DNA of 64,000 nt from an uncultured Sunxiuqinia sp. (GCF_947495665.1 NZ_CANLZV010000004.1:124001-188000), one strand, 5' to 3'. Numbered from the stretch's first letter, positions 8,983 to 18,464 are shown. Program-made: numbers and translations. Notes: generated by a model from the letters alone, not told the origin.

Positions 8983-10398
8983 ATGAAGGAAAAAGTACAA
9001 GTAGCCAGGTACTTATTTTTTGACTTTATCGCAGCTGCAACCAGCTGGACTTTTTTTTACGTCTACCGCAAGCGCCATATCGAACCACAGCTGTTCCAGG
9101 TTGATGTTCCGCTTGAATTGACCCAACACTTTTTCCTGGCTTTAGTGCTAATCCCTCTGTTTTGGATTTTCATCTACTATTTCTCGGGCTATTACAGCAA
9201 CATTTTCCGAAAATCGCGCTTACTGGAGTTGGGACAAACGTTCCTAAGCACCTTAACCGGAGTGATCATTCTGTTTTTCTGCTTTCTGCTTGACGATTAC
9301 ATCAGTGGCTACCAGGACTACTATAAATTATTCGTCACCCTTTTCCTGCTCCACTTTTGTTTCACCTATCTCTTTCGGCTTATTCAAACCAGTCGAATTA
9401 TACGCCGGATTCATCAGCGTGAATTCGGATTTAACACCTTGCTCATTGGAAGCAATGAAAAGGCCCTGAACATTTATCGCGAGCTAAACAGTCAGCCCAG
9501 GCCTGCCGGCTTTCAGTTTATTGGTTTCCTGACCATTGATGAGGATGATCCGCAAATACTTTCGCCAGAGCTTCCCAACTTGGGGAACTTAAATGACCTT
9601 GCCACCATTGCTGAAAAGCACAAACTGGAAGAAGTGATCATTGCCATTGAATCGTCCCAGCATGATTTGCTTGCGCCTGTTTTAACCGCCCTCCAAAATC
9701 TGAATCTGACCATCTGGGGAATTCCGGATTTATACGATTTATTATCCGGGAATACCCACAGTAGTATTATATACGGTAGCCCGCTTCTGAAAATATCCAA
9801 CGGCATTTTGCCCGACTGGCAAGCCAAACTCAAGCGATTGATTGACATCAGCTTTTCCGTTCTGGCAATTCTTTTCTTCTTGCCTCCCAGCCTTATCATT
9901 GCCATCATCATCAAACTTCAAAGCAGTGGGCCGGTGCTTTATAAACAAGAACGAATTGGACGGTTTGGCAAACCGTTTACCATCTTTAAATTCCGAACCA
10001 TGGTCCGGCATGCAGAAAAGAACGGCCCGGAACTATCCGGAGAAAATGATCCCCGTATCATCCCTGTCGGGCAATTTCTGAGACGAACACATCTCGATGA
10101 AATTCCCCAGTTTTTAAATGTCATTAAAGGGGAGATGTCGTTGGTCGGTCCACGTCCGGAGCGTAAGTACTTCATTGAACAGATTGTGCAACAGGCGCCA
10201 CACTTCAGTCTTCTACACAAAATCCGGCCTGGAATCACCTCCTGGGGCCAAGTAAAATACGGGTACGCTTCTTCGGTTGAGCAAATGATCAAGCGGCTTC
10301 CTTACGATCTGGTATATCTGAAAAACAGGTCGATTTACATCGATTTCAAAATCTTAATTTATACCCTGATTGCCTGCTTTAAAGGTGATGGAAAGTAA
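8983..10398 (+). CDS. Exopolysaccharide polyprenyl glycosylphosphotransferase (WcaJ-like)
   Basis: This 471-residue inner-membrane enzyme of the PNPT family transfers a hexose-1-phosphate from a nucleotide sugar to undecaprenyl phosphate, the first step of many capsule and exopolysaccharide pathways. N-terminal transmembrane segments lie in residues 1-135. A Rossmann-like cytosolic domain follows (about 145-265, around FNTLLIGSNEKALN), then a re-entrant helix (VLAILFFLPPSLIIAII) and the C-terminal catalytic domain. That domain has KRLIDI, FKFRTM, RRTHLDEIPQFLNVIKGEMS and GPRPER, all diagnostic. No other glycosyltransferase is nearby, so this is an isolated initiating enzyme rather than part of a visible capsule cluster. 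Confidence 0.93.
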   Translation: MKEKVQVARYLFFDFIAAATSWTFFYVYRKRHIEPQLFQVDVPLELTQHFFLALVLIPLFWIFIYYFSGYYSNIFRKSRLLELGQTFLSTLTGVIILFFCFLLDDYISGYQDYYKLFVTLFLLHFCFTYLFRLIQTSRIIRRIHQREFGFNTLLIGSNEKALNIYRELNSQPRPAGFQFIGFLTIDEDDPQILSPELPNLGNLNDLATIAEKHKLEEVIIAIESSQHDLLAPVLTALQNLNLTIWGIPDLYDLLSGNTHSSIIYGSPLLKISNGILPDWQAKLKRLIDISFSVLAILFFLPPSLIIAIIIKLQSSGPVLYKQERIGRFGKPFTIFKFRTMVRHAEKNGPELSGENDPRIIPVGQFLRRTHLDEIPQFLNVIKGEMSLVGPRPERKYFIEQIVQQAPHFSLLHKIRPGITSWGQVKYGYASSVEQMIKRLPYDLVYLKNRSIYIDFKILIYTLIACFKGDGK

Positions 10399-10399
10399 A

Positions 10400-10960
10400 C
10401 TAGCTCAACGTGTATTTTCCCAAAACATGGTATTCTGAGCCGGAAGGTGACAAATGACTCTCATACAATATCAATTCATCAGCAATCACATTTTGAATTG
10501 CTGTTTTCCCCAACTTTTCCATCGTGGCTTCAAAATACTCGACCTTATTGGGGCGTTTAAGCCGCCCCAGCGTCAGGTGCGGATTGAACTTTTTGGAAGA
10601 TTCGATTCCGGCATTTTCCAGCTCCGTTCGGAGTTTTTTGGCCAACTCTACCAATATTTCGTCGGTTTGTACCCCAAGAAAAATAACCGATGGAATTCCA
10701 CGGTGTCGAAAATAAGCCAATCCCCCCAGTTGAAATGAAAACGATTTGGTATGGCTGGCTACCCGACTGAGCACAGCCTTCACCTCTGCCAGTTGGTTTG
10801 CTGAAAGGTTCCCAAGAAAACGAATGGTCAGATGTTGCTTTTCCTTAGAAACCCACCGAATTCGTTCCTGCTGCAGCTCTTGCTTCAACCGCTGAACCTG
10901 CTGCAGGAGCTCCGGCTGCAGGTCTATTTTAAAGGCTATAAATACGCGTTTTGCTTCCAT
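10400..10960 (-). CDS. thpR: RNA 2',3'-cyclic phosphodiesterase
   Basis: This is a 2H-phosphoesterase of the LigT/ThpR family, which opens 2',3'-cyclic phosphate ends of RNA. Both catalytic motifs are present: HLTIRFLG in the N-terminal half and HLTLGRLKR in the C-terminal half. I start it at the ATG at 10960, which gives 186 residues beginning MEAKRVFIAFKID. The open frame reaches 11005, but that would run into the end of the next gene (10986) and adds non-family residues. It ends 1 bp from the convergent sugar transferase stop. Confidence 0.9.
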   Translation of the reverse strand: MEAKRVFIAFKIDLQPELLQQVQRLKQELQQERIRWVSKEKQHLTIRFLGNLSANQLAEVKAVLSRVASHTKSFSFQLGGLAYFRHRGIPSVIFLGVQTDEILVELAKKLRTELENAGIESSKKFNPHLTLGRLKRPNKVEYFEATMEKLGKTAIQNVIADELILYESHLSPSGSEYHVLGKYTLS

Positions 10961-10985
10961 CCCTACCATTAAATATGCAGTTGGT

Positions 10986-11573
10986 TCAAATAACTCCAGC
11001 CTCAATTCTCAGAATAATTTGTTCGATTAACAGGTCTTCAATCACCGGATCATATTCCTCTTTCAGGTCGTTGCCAAACAAGCGTGCCACCCCTTGCCAG
11101 AAGAAAGCTACCAATCCCCCTTTCAAATCTTTAATCAATTCATACGAAGTATGGCCGGTTTGCCGGTCAATCAGTTTGATCAGAATCCGCCCTTCCGAAA
11201 TGGTCAATTTCTTTAACTCCGACCCATATTGATCAAACAGCTCTTTTTCTACCTGTTTCACATATTTTCGTCGCTCCTTTTCGGTCGCTGCAGCCAAGTA
11301 CTCCGCTTCGTATTTATCCAAAAGCTCAGCCGCTTTGGTTGCATACGGATACACTTTTTTCACCTTTCGCTCCAGCCGGTAATAGCGTTTCTCATACCGG
11401 TGGTTCTTAAACTTCAACTTCGGAAAAACAGGGATTTCTTCCAGATTCTGATGAGGCAAAGTATCCCCGTTCGACTCAACACCCTCAAGCCAATACAGCG
11501 AATCCGGCTCCTGAGCCATTCCTGCCAGAGCCAGACCAAAAAACCAAACGAATAAAATCAAACAGTTTTTCAT
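10986..11573 (-). CDS. DUF4294 family secreted protein
   Basis: About 195 residues starting with a signal peptide (KNCLILFVWFFGLALAGMAQ), so it is exported. The mature part matches the Bacteroidota-restricted DUF4294 family: YRLERKVKKVYPYA, then a helical charged middle, SEGRILIKLIDRQTGHTSYE, and a C-terminal WQGVARLFGNDLKEEYDP. The function is unknown. I use the ATG at 11573, because the eight codons before it precede the signal peptide and begin at a doubtful start. The thpR gene lies 25 bp downstream on the same strand, so the two are probably co-transcribed. Confidence 0.82.
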   Translation of the reverse strand: MKNCLILFVWFFGLALAGMAQEPDSLYWLEGVESNGDTLPHQNLEEIPVFPKLKFKNHRYEKRYYRLERKVKKVYPYATKAAELLDKYEAEYLAAATEKERRKYVKQVEKELFDQYGSELKKLTISEGRILIKLIDRQTGHTSYELIKDLKGGLVAFFWQGVARLFGNDLKEEYDPVIEDLLIEQIILRIEAGVI

Positions 11574-11654
11574 GATACCCTGCGAAGATAATGACATGTT
11601 ATTTAACTTGAAACGAATCAGGCTTGTTTCAGATTAGCTTCGGTTTAGAGTTAC

Positions 11655-11662
11655 TATATTTG
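11655..11662 (+). promoter_or_regulatory. Candidate -7 box of arcA
   Basis: TATATTTG is a full match to TAnnTTTG, 24 bp before the arcA ATG. A -33 TTG at canonical spacing is not evident. Confidence 0.45.
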
Positions 11663-11685
11663 TGCAAATCTTAGAAAATGGTCAC

Positions 11686-12957
11686 ATGTCTGAAAGATTA
11701 AAAGTAAACGTAACATCAGAGTTCGGCGAACTCGAAGGCGTCATTGTGCATACCCCGGGACTGGAAGTTGAGGAAATGACCCCGGAAACAGCCAAGCGAG
11801 CCTTATACAGCGATATTCTGAACCTGGCAGTTGCCGGAAAAGAATACATGCAACTGAAGGGCGTCTTATCCAAAGCCAGTCGTTGTTTTGAAGTGAAAGA
11901 CCTGCTTAGCGATGTGCTTAGTAATGATCTGGTGCGACAAAAACTGTTGCAGGAAATATGCACCGCCGAGAAAGCGCTGGACATCCTTCCGGCCTTGCTC
12001 GAAATTGACGCAAAAGAACTTGCCCGCCAGTTGATTCAGGGAGTTCCCATCAAGCGCGACAACCTGACTCGCTACCTGAGCCAGGAACGTTTTAGCCTGA
12101 CTCCACTCCATAACTTTTTATTCACCCGCGACGCTTCCATGTCCTTTTGCGACGAGGTTGTTATTGGAAAAATGGCCAACAAAGTTCGCGACCGCGAGGC
12201 TTTAATCATGGAGACCATCTTCAACAACCATCCATTAATCGAAGCCCGGACCTTAAACCCCTTGAATGCTGAAGGCCTAACGCCCGGCAAAAAAATCATG
12301 ATTGAAGGCGGTGATTTTCAGGTGGCGCGTGAAGATGTGCTCGTAATCGGAACCGGTATCCGAACCAGTACCGAAGGAATTGATTTTATTCTGGAAAGCA
12401 TCAAGGCTAAAAAGGAGAAAATCCACCATGTCATCGTGCAGGAACTGCCCGATATGCCGGAGTCATTTATTCACCTCGATATGGTTTTCACCTTTCTGGA
12501 CCGCGATGCCTGCATGGTTTACGAGCCCTTGATTTTAGGTACCAATCGTTACCACACCATTCATATTCAAATTGAAAACGGAGAAGTTTCATCCATTCAA
12601 GAAGAGAAAAACCTGCCGGAAGCGCTGAAGAAACTCGGCATGGATCTGAAACCGATTCATTGTGGTGGCAGCAAGGACATCTGGACTCAGGAACGGGAAC
12701 AATGGCACAGCGGAGCCAACTTTTTCGCCATCGCCCCCGGGCAGGTTATTGGCTACGAACGCAATGTTAATACGGTGGAAGAGCTCAACAAAAATGGCTT
12801 TGAGGTCATTAAGGCCGAAGATTATATCAGCGGGAAAGCAACACTTCCGAGAAACCAGAAATGCGTGATTACCATTGCAGGCTCGGAACTGGCACGCGGT
12901 GGTGGCGGAGCGCGATGTATGAGCATGCCTTTCCGCCGAAAAGCAATTGAGTGGTAG
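11686..12957 (+). CDS. arcA: Arginine deiminase
   Basis: The enzyme hydrolyses arginine to citrulline and ammonia. The guanidino-modifying-enzyme fold is evident from LHNFLFTRDASM (substrate-binding Asp), EGGDFQVAREDV, the His-containing IHLDMVFTFLDRD, and the C-terminal catalytic loop ARGGGGARCMSMPF. The nucleophilic cysteine is near residue 411 of 423. I start at the ATG at 11686; the GTG at 11662 lies inside the -7 box. No ornithine carbamoyltransferase, carbamate kinase or arginine/ornithine antiporter is adjacent, so it is not part of a complete ADI energy operon here. Confidence 0.95.
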   Translation: MSERLKVNVTSEFGELEGVIVHTPGLEVEEMTPETAKRALYSDILNLAVAGKEYMQLKGVLSKASRCFEVKDLLSDVLSNDLVRQKLLQEICTAEKALDILPALLEIDAKELARQLIQGVPIKRDNLTRYLSQERFSLTPLHNFLFTRDASMSFCDEVVIGKMANKVRDREALIMETIFNNHPLIEARTLNPLNAEGLTPGKKIMIEGGDFQVAREDVLVIGTGIRTSTEGIDFILESIKAKKEKIHHVIVQELPDMPESFIHLDMVFTFLDRDACMVYEPLILGTNRYHTIHIQIENGEVSSIQEEKNLPEALKKLGMDLKPIHCGGSKDIWTQEREQWHSGANFFAIAPGQVIGYERNVNTVEELNKNGFEVIKAEDYISGKATLPRNQKCVITIAGSELARGGGGARCMSMPFRRKAIEW

Positions 12958-13049
12958 CTCTGAGCAAAGCCATTACAAAAGCTACCGTGGTATTATTTGT
13001 GATTTAAAAATGGAGAAAACAGTCCTGTTTTCAATTTGAACTAATTTTG

Positions 13050-13580
13050 ATGCGTAAACTACGAACAAACGAACTCGGGCGAATCAGTGCCGAAGAATAC
13101 AAAAAGACAGAAAAGACGCCCTTGGTGATTGTACTGGACAATATTCGCAGCTGCAACAACATCGGCTCAGTATTTCGAACATCCGATGCCCTGCTGATTG
13201 AAGCAGTGCACTTATGCGGCATTACAGCTACCCCACCCAACAAAGAAATTCATAAAACAGCTTTGGATGCCGAAAAATCGGTTCCTTGGACTTATTTTGA
13301 AAAGACCGAAGATTCCATTCAGCAACTAAAAGAAGAAGGCTACCGCATATTTGCTTTGGAACAGGTCGAAAACAGCATCATGCTTCCGGATTTTGAGGTA
13401 AAGAAAGACGACCGCTTAGCGCTGGTCTTTGGCAATGAAGTAAAAGGGGTACAGCAACAAGTCATTAACCAGTGTGATGGCGCCATTGAGATTCCTCAGT
13501 TTGGAATCAAGCATTCCTTCAATGTCTCGGTTAGCGCCGGCATTGTGATGTGGGACCTGTTTAAAAAGTTCCGCTACTAA
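13050..13580 (+). CDS. TrmH/SpoU family RNA methyltransferase
   Basis: About 176 residues of a SPOUT-class 2'-O-ribose methyltransferase acting on tRNA or rRNA with S-adenosylmethionine. Motif 1 is DNIRSCNNIGSVFRTSDAL, motif 2 is LALVFGNEVKGV, and motif 3 is IEIPQFGIKHSFNVSVSAGI, which together form the knotted cofactor site. It has no N-terminal L30e-like RNA-binding domain, so it is the minimal form. The target nucleotide cannot be given. I use the ATG at 13050 rather than the preceding TTG. A strong terminator follows. Confidence 0.9.
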   Translation: MRKLRTNELGRISAEEYKKTEKTPLVIVLDNIRSCNNIGSVFRTSDALLIEAVHLCGITATPPNKEIHKTALDAEKSVPWTYFEKTEDSIQQLKEEGYRIFALEQVENSIMLPDFEVKKDDRLALVFGNEVKGVQQQVINQCDGAIEIPQFGIKHSFNVSVSAGIVMWDLFKKFRY

Positions 13581-13604
13581 TTGAATTCCATTTCAGAAAA
13601 GACA

Positions 13605-13639
13605 TAAAAAAAGCGACTTCAAATGAAGTCGCTTTTTTT
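13605..13639. terminator. Bidirectional intrinsic terminator
   Basis: GCGACTTCA pairs with TGAAGTCGC over a two-base gap, flanked by seven A and seven T residues. It lies between the convergent SpoU methyltransferase gene and the TPR lipoprotein gene. Confidence 0.9.
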
Positions 13640-13664
13640 AGCTCATCGATCTTGATCGATGTTA

Positions 13665-15416
13665 TTATTTTACAATTCCTTGAAATTTAGCGTCATCCCA
13701 GTATTTAGCAAATTCTAAATCTGTAGCTGCTTTTTCTTTCAATTCAGGTTTCATATCAACTGCTTTTTCAAGGCTTTCGTACATCAGGTTTTCTTTAGCT
13801 GTACGAGCACCAACAACTGCTTTGAAGTATTCTTTCATGTAGCAGCCTTCCCAAGTGCAGTTCTCCAATGATTTCAACGCACCATTGTTATCACCAGCCA
13901 GGATTTTAGCCAAACCTACGTTTGGAGAATCGCTGTCGCCAAACAATTGAACGGCTTTGTCATACTCACCTTTTTTCAGGGCAACAATTCCTAAGTTGTA
14001 GTTAACTTCTTCGCCAGCACCTGAAGCAGCACCGAATAAAGCTTCCGCTTTGTCCAAGTCACCTTGACGTAAAGCAACAGTTCCTAAGTTGTTTTTGATG
14101 ATTGGCTCATTGCTAGCCAAGCTTTCTGCTTTTTCGAACAATGGTTTAGCCTCATCGTATTTTCCTTGCTGAGCCAAGATCATACCAGCGTTGTTATGAC
14201 CTCTCCAGTCTTTAGGATAAACTTTGATGAATGAATTGTAGATAGCCAATTTTTTGTTTTGGTCAGCTGTCAAAGTAGCAGCATAAAGCAATTCAGCTGG
14301 GTTCAATGAAGCTGGGTCAGAATCAGCCAAAGCGGCGATTTCTTCGTCCGTTTTACCAATCAGGTCAACGTTGGCAGAAATTTTAGCACGACGCAATTTT
14401 GGAAGAATCTCGTCAGCAACAACTGTAAAGGCTTCAGACAAGTTTCTGATTTCACGCTCACGTACTTCAGGATCTGAGTACATTGAAAGAACACGCAAGA
14501 TCAATTCTTTATCCTGGATGTTAGATTTTTCCATCATTTCCTGGAAACCTTCCCAGTCTTCCGGAGTGAATTTTGTTTTCAATTCAGCTTCCACTTTTTC
14601 TTTTTTCAATTCTCTGGCAACAACTTTGTTTGAAGAGTTTTCACGTTGCTCAGACAATTTTGTGTTCCAATCCAACTCACCATCAGGAGAAGCATAAGCT
14701 GAAACTTCAACATTTTTCAACTCTTTGCGCTCAGCCTCGAAAGCGTCTTTCGCGTAAGCATACAATTCTTTTACATCTTCGCTTTTCAATTCAGTTCCAC
14801 GAACATAAGAGCTGTTGATTAAGTAGTGAATGTCAGCTACGTACTGATCTGGCACAATGCGTTGGAATGCATCGATGTTTGGATCGTAAACACCTGTTGT
14901 GTTTTTCTCACGCTGAATACCAATGATTGGCATGGGGTAGTTAATGGCCATTTCTGAAGTTGACAACACACCGTCAGCCACTTTGATCGGCTCGAAATCC
15001 AAACTCTTAGATCCTTTTGAAGCAGTAATACGAATTTCAAGATCAGAAACACGCATGTCATCATCATAAGCTACCGCATCTTTGTATGAAAAGTTTCCAC
15101 CAGCATAGCTAATCACTTTATTGTTGGCGTCTACTTTTTCCCCTTGAAGAGTTACTGATTCGAATGCAGTTTCACCACCGTCATATTTCAAGACCGGAGT
15201 CGCTACAATTGTGGCTTTTTTGTTGAAATATTTTGCCGGGAAACGGCCATCAATAGCAACATCCACATCGCCACCGTTGGCTTCTAAAATTTCCGGAGTT
15301 ACTTTGAAGTTAATGTCATCTGCATTCTTTTTCATCTTCTTAAGGCTGGAGCAGCCTGCAAAAAGCACTGCAGCCAAAACAAAAAAGGATAGAGTTTTTA
15401 AACTAAGTTTTTTCAT
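13665..15416 (-). CDS. Outer-membrane-type TPR lipoprotein with a diverged OmpA-like segment
   Basis: This 583-residue protein has a lipoprotein signal (VLFAGC, acylated Cys22). An N-terminal beta-rich region covers about residues 35-180. A middle segment, VEVSAYASPDG followed by WNTKLSEQRENSSNKVV (about 245-275), resembles the peptidoglycan-binding helix of OmpA-like domains. C-terminal tetratricopeptide repeats run from about 395 to 560 (for example WRGHNNAGMILAQQGKYDEA and NLGTVALRQGDLDKAEALF). It is probably a periplasm-facing scaffold in the outer membrane. Proteins of this shape are widespread in Bacteroidales, but I know no firm function. A strong terminator lies downstream. Confidence 0.78.
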   Translation of the reverse strand: MKKLSLKTLSFFVLAAVLFAGCSSLKKMKKNADDINFKVTPEILEANGGDVDVAIDGRFPAKYFNKKATIVATPVLKYDGGETAFESVTLQGEKVDANNKVISYAGGNFSYKDAVAYDDDMRVSDLEIRITASKGSKSLDFEPIKVADGVLSTSEMAINYPMPIIGIQREKNTTGVYDPNIDAFQRIVPDQYVADIHYLINSSYVRGTELKSEDVKELYAYAKDAFEAERKELKNVEVSAYASPDGELDWNTKLSEQRENSSNKVVARELKKEKVEAELKTKFTPEDWEGFQEMMEKSNIQDKELILRVLSMYSDPEVREREIRNLSEAFTVVADEILPKLRRAKISANVDLIGKTDEEIAALADSDPASLNPAELLYAATLTADQNKKLAIYNSFIKVYPKDWRGHNNAGMILAQQGKYDEAKPLFEKAESLASNEPIIKNNLGTVALRQGDLDKAEALFGAASGAGEEVNYNLGIVALKKGEYDKAVQLFGDSDSPNVGLAKILAGDNNGALKSLENCTWEGCYMKEYFKAVVGARTAKENLMYESLEKAVDMKPELKEKAATDLEFAKYWDDAKFQGIVK

Positions 15417-15465
15417 GTCGACAGTATTAGAATATTTAATTTTGAATTAATTCGGTACTTGTACA

Positions 15466-15473
15466 CAAAAATA
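15466..15473 (-). promoter_or_regulatory. Candidate -7 box of the TPR lipoprotein gene
   Basis: On the - strand this reads TATTTTTG, matching TAnnTTTG, 50 bp before the ATG at 15416. No convincing -33 element. Confidence 0.4.
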
Positions 15474-15512
15474 GCAATGTTTTGACGAAATAAAAGCATT
15501 GTTCGAACTTTT

Positions 15513-16151
15513 TTAATCCATTAAAACCCTGTTAATCCCACTGGAATAGTCGGTTTCAAAAATAACGGAAAGCAGTTGGCGAAAATGAGTTTCATCATGC
15601 ACAAAATCAATATTATTCGTATCAATTACCAGAATTGGAAAATCATTTTGTTGCTTAAAAAAACGGAAATATCCCTGACGGATTTGCTCCAGGTAAGCCG
15701 GATCCATATTCTGCTCGTAAGCCCGTCCTCTTTTTTCAATATTGCTTAGCAGTTTTTCAACATCAGCATGTAAATATACGTAAAGATCAGGCTTGGGCAA
15801 CTTGTCGTAGATGATGTTAAAAAAACGTTGATACAACACATACTCATCGGGTGACAGGGTGGTTTGGGCAAAAATCAGCGATTTCATAAAGTAATAGTCC
15901 GAAACAAGGAACGAGCTGAAAAGCTCAAACTCACGAATGTTGTTTTTCAACTGGTTGTAGCGGTCAGCTAAAAACGACATTTCCAGCGGAAAGGCAAACT
16001 TCTCACGCTCGTTGTAAAATTTGGGCAGAAACGGATTGTTATCAAAGCCTTCCAATACAGTTCGGGCTTCAAATTCCTCGGCAATCTTATTGACCAGAGT
16101 TGTTTTCCCCGAGCCAATATTTCCTTCTATGACTAAATAATTGATTTTCAT
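15513..16151 (-). CDS. Deoxynucleoside kinase (deoxyadenosine/deoxyguanosine kinase type)
   Basis: This 212-residue P-loop kinase phosphorylates deoxynucleosides in the nucleotide salvage pathway. The Walker A loop is EGNIGSGKTTL near residues 9-19. The substrate-binding region follows with FDNNPFLPKFY and the ADR-containing FPLEMSFLADRYNQL. The LID region has KRGRAYEQ. Length and motifs fit the bacterial dAK/dGK-like enzymes rather than thymidine kinase. The gene begins only 3 nt beyond the T-run of a strong hairpin, which is odd for expression (see findings). Confidence 0.9.
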   Translation of the reverse strand: MKINYLVIEGNIGSGKTTLVNKIAEEFEARTVLEGFDNNPFLPKFYNEREKFAFPLEMSFLADRYNQLKNNIREFELFSSFLVSDYYFMKSLIFAQTTLSPDEYVLYQRFFNIIYDKLPKPDLYVYLHADVEKLLSNIEKRGRAYEQNMDPAYLEQIRQGYFRFFKQQNDFPILVIDTNNIDFVHDETHFRQLLSVIFETDYSSGINRVLMD

Positions 16152-16154
16152 ATC

Positions 16155-16188
16155 AAAAAAAATCCCGGAAGTTTCATCTCTTCCGGGA
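16155..16188 (-). terminator. Intrinsic terminator ending at the start codon of the deoxynucleoside kinase gene
   Basis: TCCCGGAAG at 16163-16171 pairs with CTTCCGGGA at 16180-16188. On the - strand it is followed by eight T residues (16162-16155). It lies 111 bp beyond the prolyl oligopeptidase stop and 3 nt before the next ATG at 16151. Confidence 0.85.
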
Positions 16189-16298
16189 CATAAAAATACA
16201 ATAATTTCCTGTTGATTGGCAAGATCTCTTGCCTCATCTGCTGATGGTGAATAACGATTTCAGCCCAAAGCTGATGATAGTATGTATTCGGTGAGTGT

Positions 16299-18404
16299 TT
16301 ACATCCTCATACCCAGATGGAAAAACAGAAATGACCAAACATCAGTATATTCTTCAATCACTTTGGCGGTGGGCTTACCTGCTCCATGCCCGGCTTTGGT
16401 GTCAATCCGAATCAAGGTAGGCTGCGATCCGCTGTGCCGTTCCTGCAAGCGGGCAATGTATTTAAAGGAATGTGCCGGCACCACGCGATCATCATGATCT
16501 GCTGTGGTTACCAAAACCGCCGGATAGTCAACATCTTCGCGGATGTTGTGATAAGGTGAATAGCCGTAGAGGTACTCAAACATTTCCTTGCTGTCTTCGC
16601 TGGTTCCGTAGTCGCCGGCCCAGGCCCAACCAATGGTAAACTGATGAAACCGAAGCATGTCCATCACGCCAACTGCAGGAAGGCCTACCCGAAACAACTC
16701 AGGACGTTGATTAATAACCGCGCCCACCAATAAGCCTCCGTTCGATCCACCCATCAGGGCCAGCTTCTCACTCGAAGTATAATTTTCGGCAATCAGGTAT
16801 TCAGCTGCAGCAATGCAATCGTCAAATACGTTTTGCTTATTCAACTTGGTGCCGGCCTGGTGCCAGTCTTCACCGTACTCACCGCCACCCCGCAGGTTAG
16901 CCACCACATATATTCCGCCATTGTCAATAAAAACCATGCGGGTGGTAGAGAAAGAAGGTGTTAAACTGACGTTGAATCCACCATAACCATATAACAAAGT
17001 GGGATTTGTTCCATCGAGCTTAAGACCTTTTTTATGCACAATAAACATCGGCACACGCGTCCCGTCTTTCGAAGTGAAAAACTCTTGCTTGACAATAAAG
17101 TCACCCGGATTAAACTTCACCTCAGGGCGATAAAACAGCGAAGACTCCTGGGTTTCAATATCAAACTGATAGATCTCGCCCGGTGTATTGTAGGATGAGT
17201 AGCTGTAAAAAGCTTCCGGCTCTTCCTTCTTTCCCGAAAACTGGCCGACACTTCCAAGCCCGGGTAGTTCAATCTCATACTCCAAAGCGCCATCGTAGTC
17301 ATAAACTTCCACCACGCTGTGGGCATCTTTCATGTATTCGGCCACGATCCGGCCACCAACAAAACTAACGGTCTGCAGCACCTCGTCTTTCTCCGGAATG
17401 GTTTCAACCCAATTTTCCTCTTCCGGATGCTTCACATCAATCTTCACCAACCGGTACTTCGGAGCTTTATAGTTGGTCCGAACAAACAGGTTGTCACCTA
17501 CATTATCCTGAACATGAAACTCATAATCCAGCCGGTCCATTAACGAAACATACTCGGCATTTGTACGGGTTAAATCTTTCACCGACAAGGCATTTCCATG
17601 CGAAGCCTCACTTACCGACACCAGCAAGAAACGCTTATCTTCAGTAACTTCGGCACCAAACATGCGCTTAGGCTTATCCTGATCTTCCATGATCAGCTGA
17701 TCCTCAGCCTGCGATGTTCCAAGCTGATGATAGTAAATCTTCTGATATTGATTGGACTCTGACAGTTCAGTCCCTTCCTCTGGCCGGTCATAGGCACTAT
17801 AATAGAACCCATTGTTGTACCAAGCCAAACCGGAAAACTTCACCCATTGGATATGGTCGTCAAGCAACTTCCCAGTTTCTAGATCCTTCACGAAAATTTC
17901 ATTCCAGTCAGAGCCTGACTTGGCCACCATGTAAACCAGGTATCGCCCATCTTCCGAAAGTTCGACTCCCGACAAGGCGATGGTGCCGTCCTCCGAAAAG
18001 GTATTGGGATCAAGAATGACTTCCGCTTCCTCGCCCAGCTTTTCCGTACCATACAGAACATTTTGATTTTGAAGCCCATTGTTTTTGAAATAAAAATATT
18101 TTCCGGCTCTTTTAAACGGGGTACCGTGTTTCGGGTAGTCCATCAAATCGGTTAGCTGTGCCTTAATTTCTTCCCGGTATGGAAGTGATTCCAGGTAATT
18201 AAAGGTCACCTTGTTTTGTTTTTCAACCCATGCGGCTGTTTCGGCTGAGTTATCATCTTCCAGCCAGCGGTAAGGGTCAGTCACTTCCGTACCAAAGTAG
18301 GTATCTTTCACCTCCTCTTTGGCAGTTTCCGGATAAGGTATTGTGGATTGGTTTGTACAGGAACTCATCAATACAAAAACGAATAAGTATAAGCTATTCT
18401 TCAT
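16299..18404 (-). CDS. Prolyl oligopeptidase family serine protease (S9A), lipoprotein
   Basis: This 701-residue enzyme cleaves short peptides after proline. The N-terminus is a lipoprotein signal (FVFVLMSSC), so it is probably anchored in the periplasm or outer membrane. Next come the conserved opening DPYRWLEDDNSAET and a seven-bladed propeller (about residues 70-420). The C-terminal hydrolase domain holds Ser554 in GGSNGGLL, an Asp in TADHDDRVVP (638/639) and His673 in KAGHGAGK, a complete catalytic triad. The length is normal for the family. No neighbour is obviously linked to it. Confidence 0.95.
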   Translation of the reverse strand: MKNSLYLFVFVLMSSCTNQSTIPYPETAKEEVKDTYFGTEVTDPYRWLEDDNSAETAAWVEKQNKVTFNYLESLPYREEIKAQLTDLMDYPKHGTPFKRAGKYFYFKNNGLQNQNVLYGTEKLGEEAEVILDPNTFSEDGTIALSGVELSEDGRYLVYMVAKSGSDWNEIFVKDLETGKLLDDHIQWVKFSGLAWYNNGFYYSAYDRPEEGTELSESNQYQKIYYHQLGTSQAEDQLIMEDQDKPKRMFGAEVTEDKRFLLVSVSEASHGNALSVKDLTRTNAEYVSLMDRLDYEFHVQDNVGDNLFVRTNYKAPKYRLVKIDVKHPEEENWVETIPEKDEVLQTVSFVGGRIVAEYMKDAHSVVEVYDYDGALEYEIELPGLGSVGQFSGKKEEPEAFYSYSSYNTPGEIYQFDIETQESSLFYRPEVKFNPGDFIVKQEFFTSKDGTRVPMFIVHKKGLKLDGTNPTLLYGYGGFNVSLTPSFSTTRMVFIDNGGIYVVANLRGGGEYGEDWHQAGTKLNKQNVFDDCIAAAEYLIAENYTSSEKLALMGGSNGGLLVGAVINQRPELFRVGLPAVGVMDMLRFHQFTIGWAWAGDYGTSEDSKEMFEYLYGYSPYHNIREDVDYPAVLVTTADHDDRVVPAHSFKYIARLQERHSGSQPTLIRIDTKAGHGAGKPTAKVIEEYTDVWSFLFFHLGMRM

Positions 18405-18464
18405 GATCGGATATATTTGTTTTGCAAAAACTAAAACCTATCCGTATTCAGCTCTGGTAAATAA

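Noticed and set aside
10961-11005. Longer thpR start
   Set aside because: It would overlap the DUF4294 gene end and adds residues before the conserved MEAKRVFIAFK opening.
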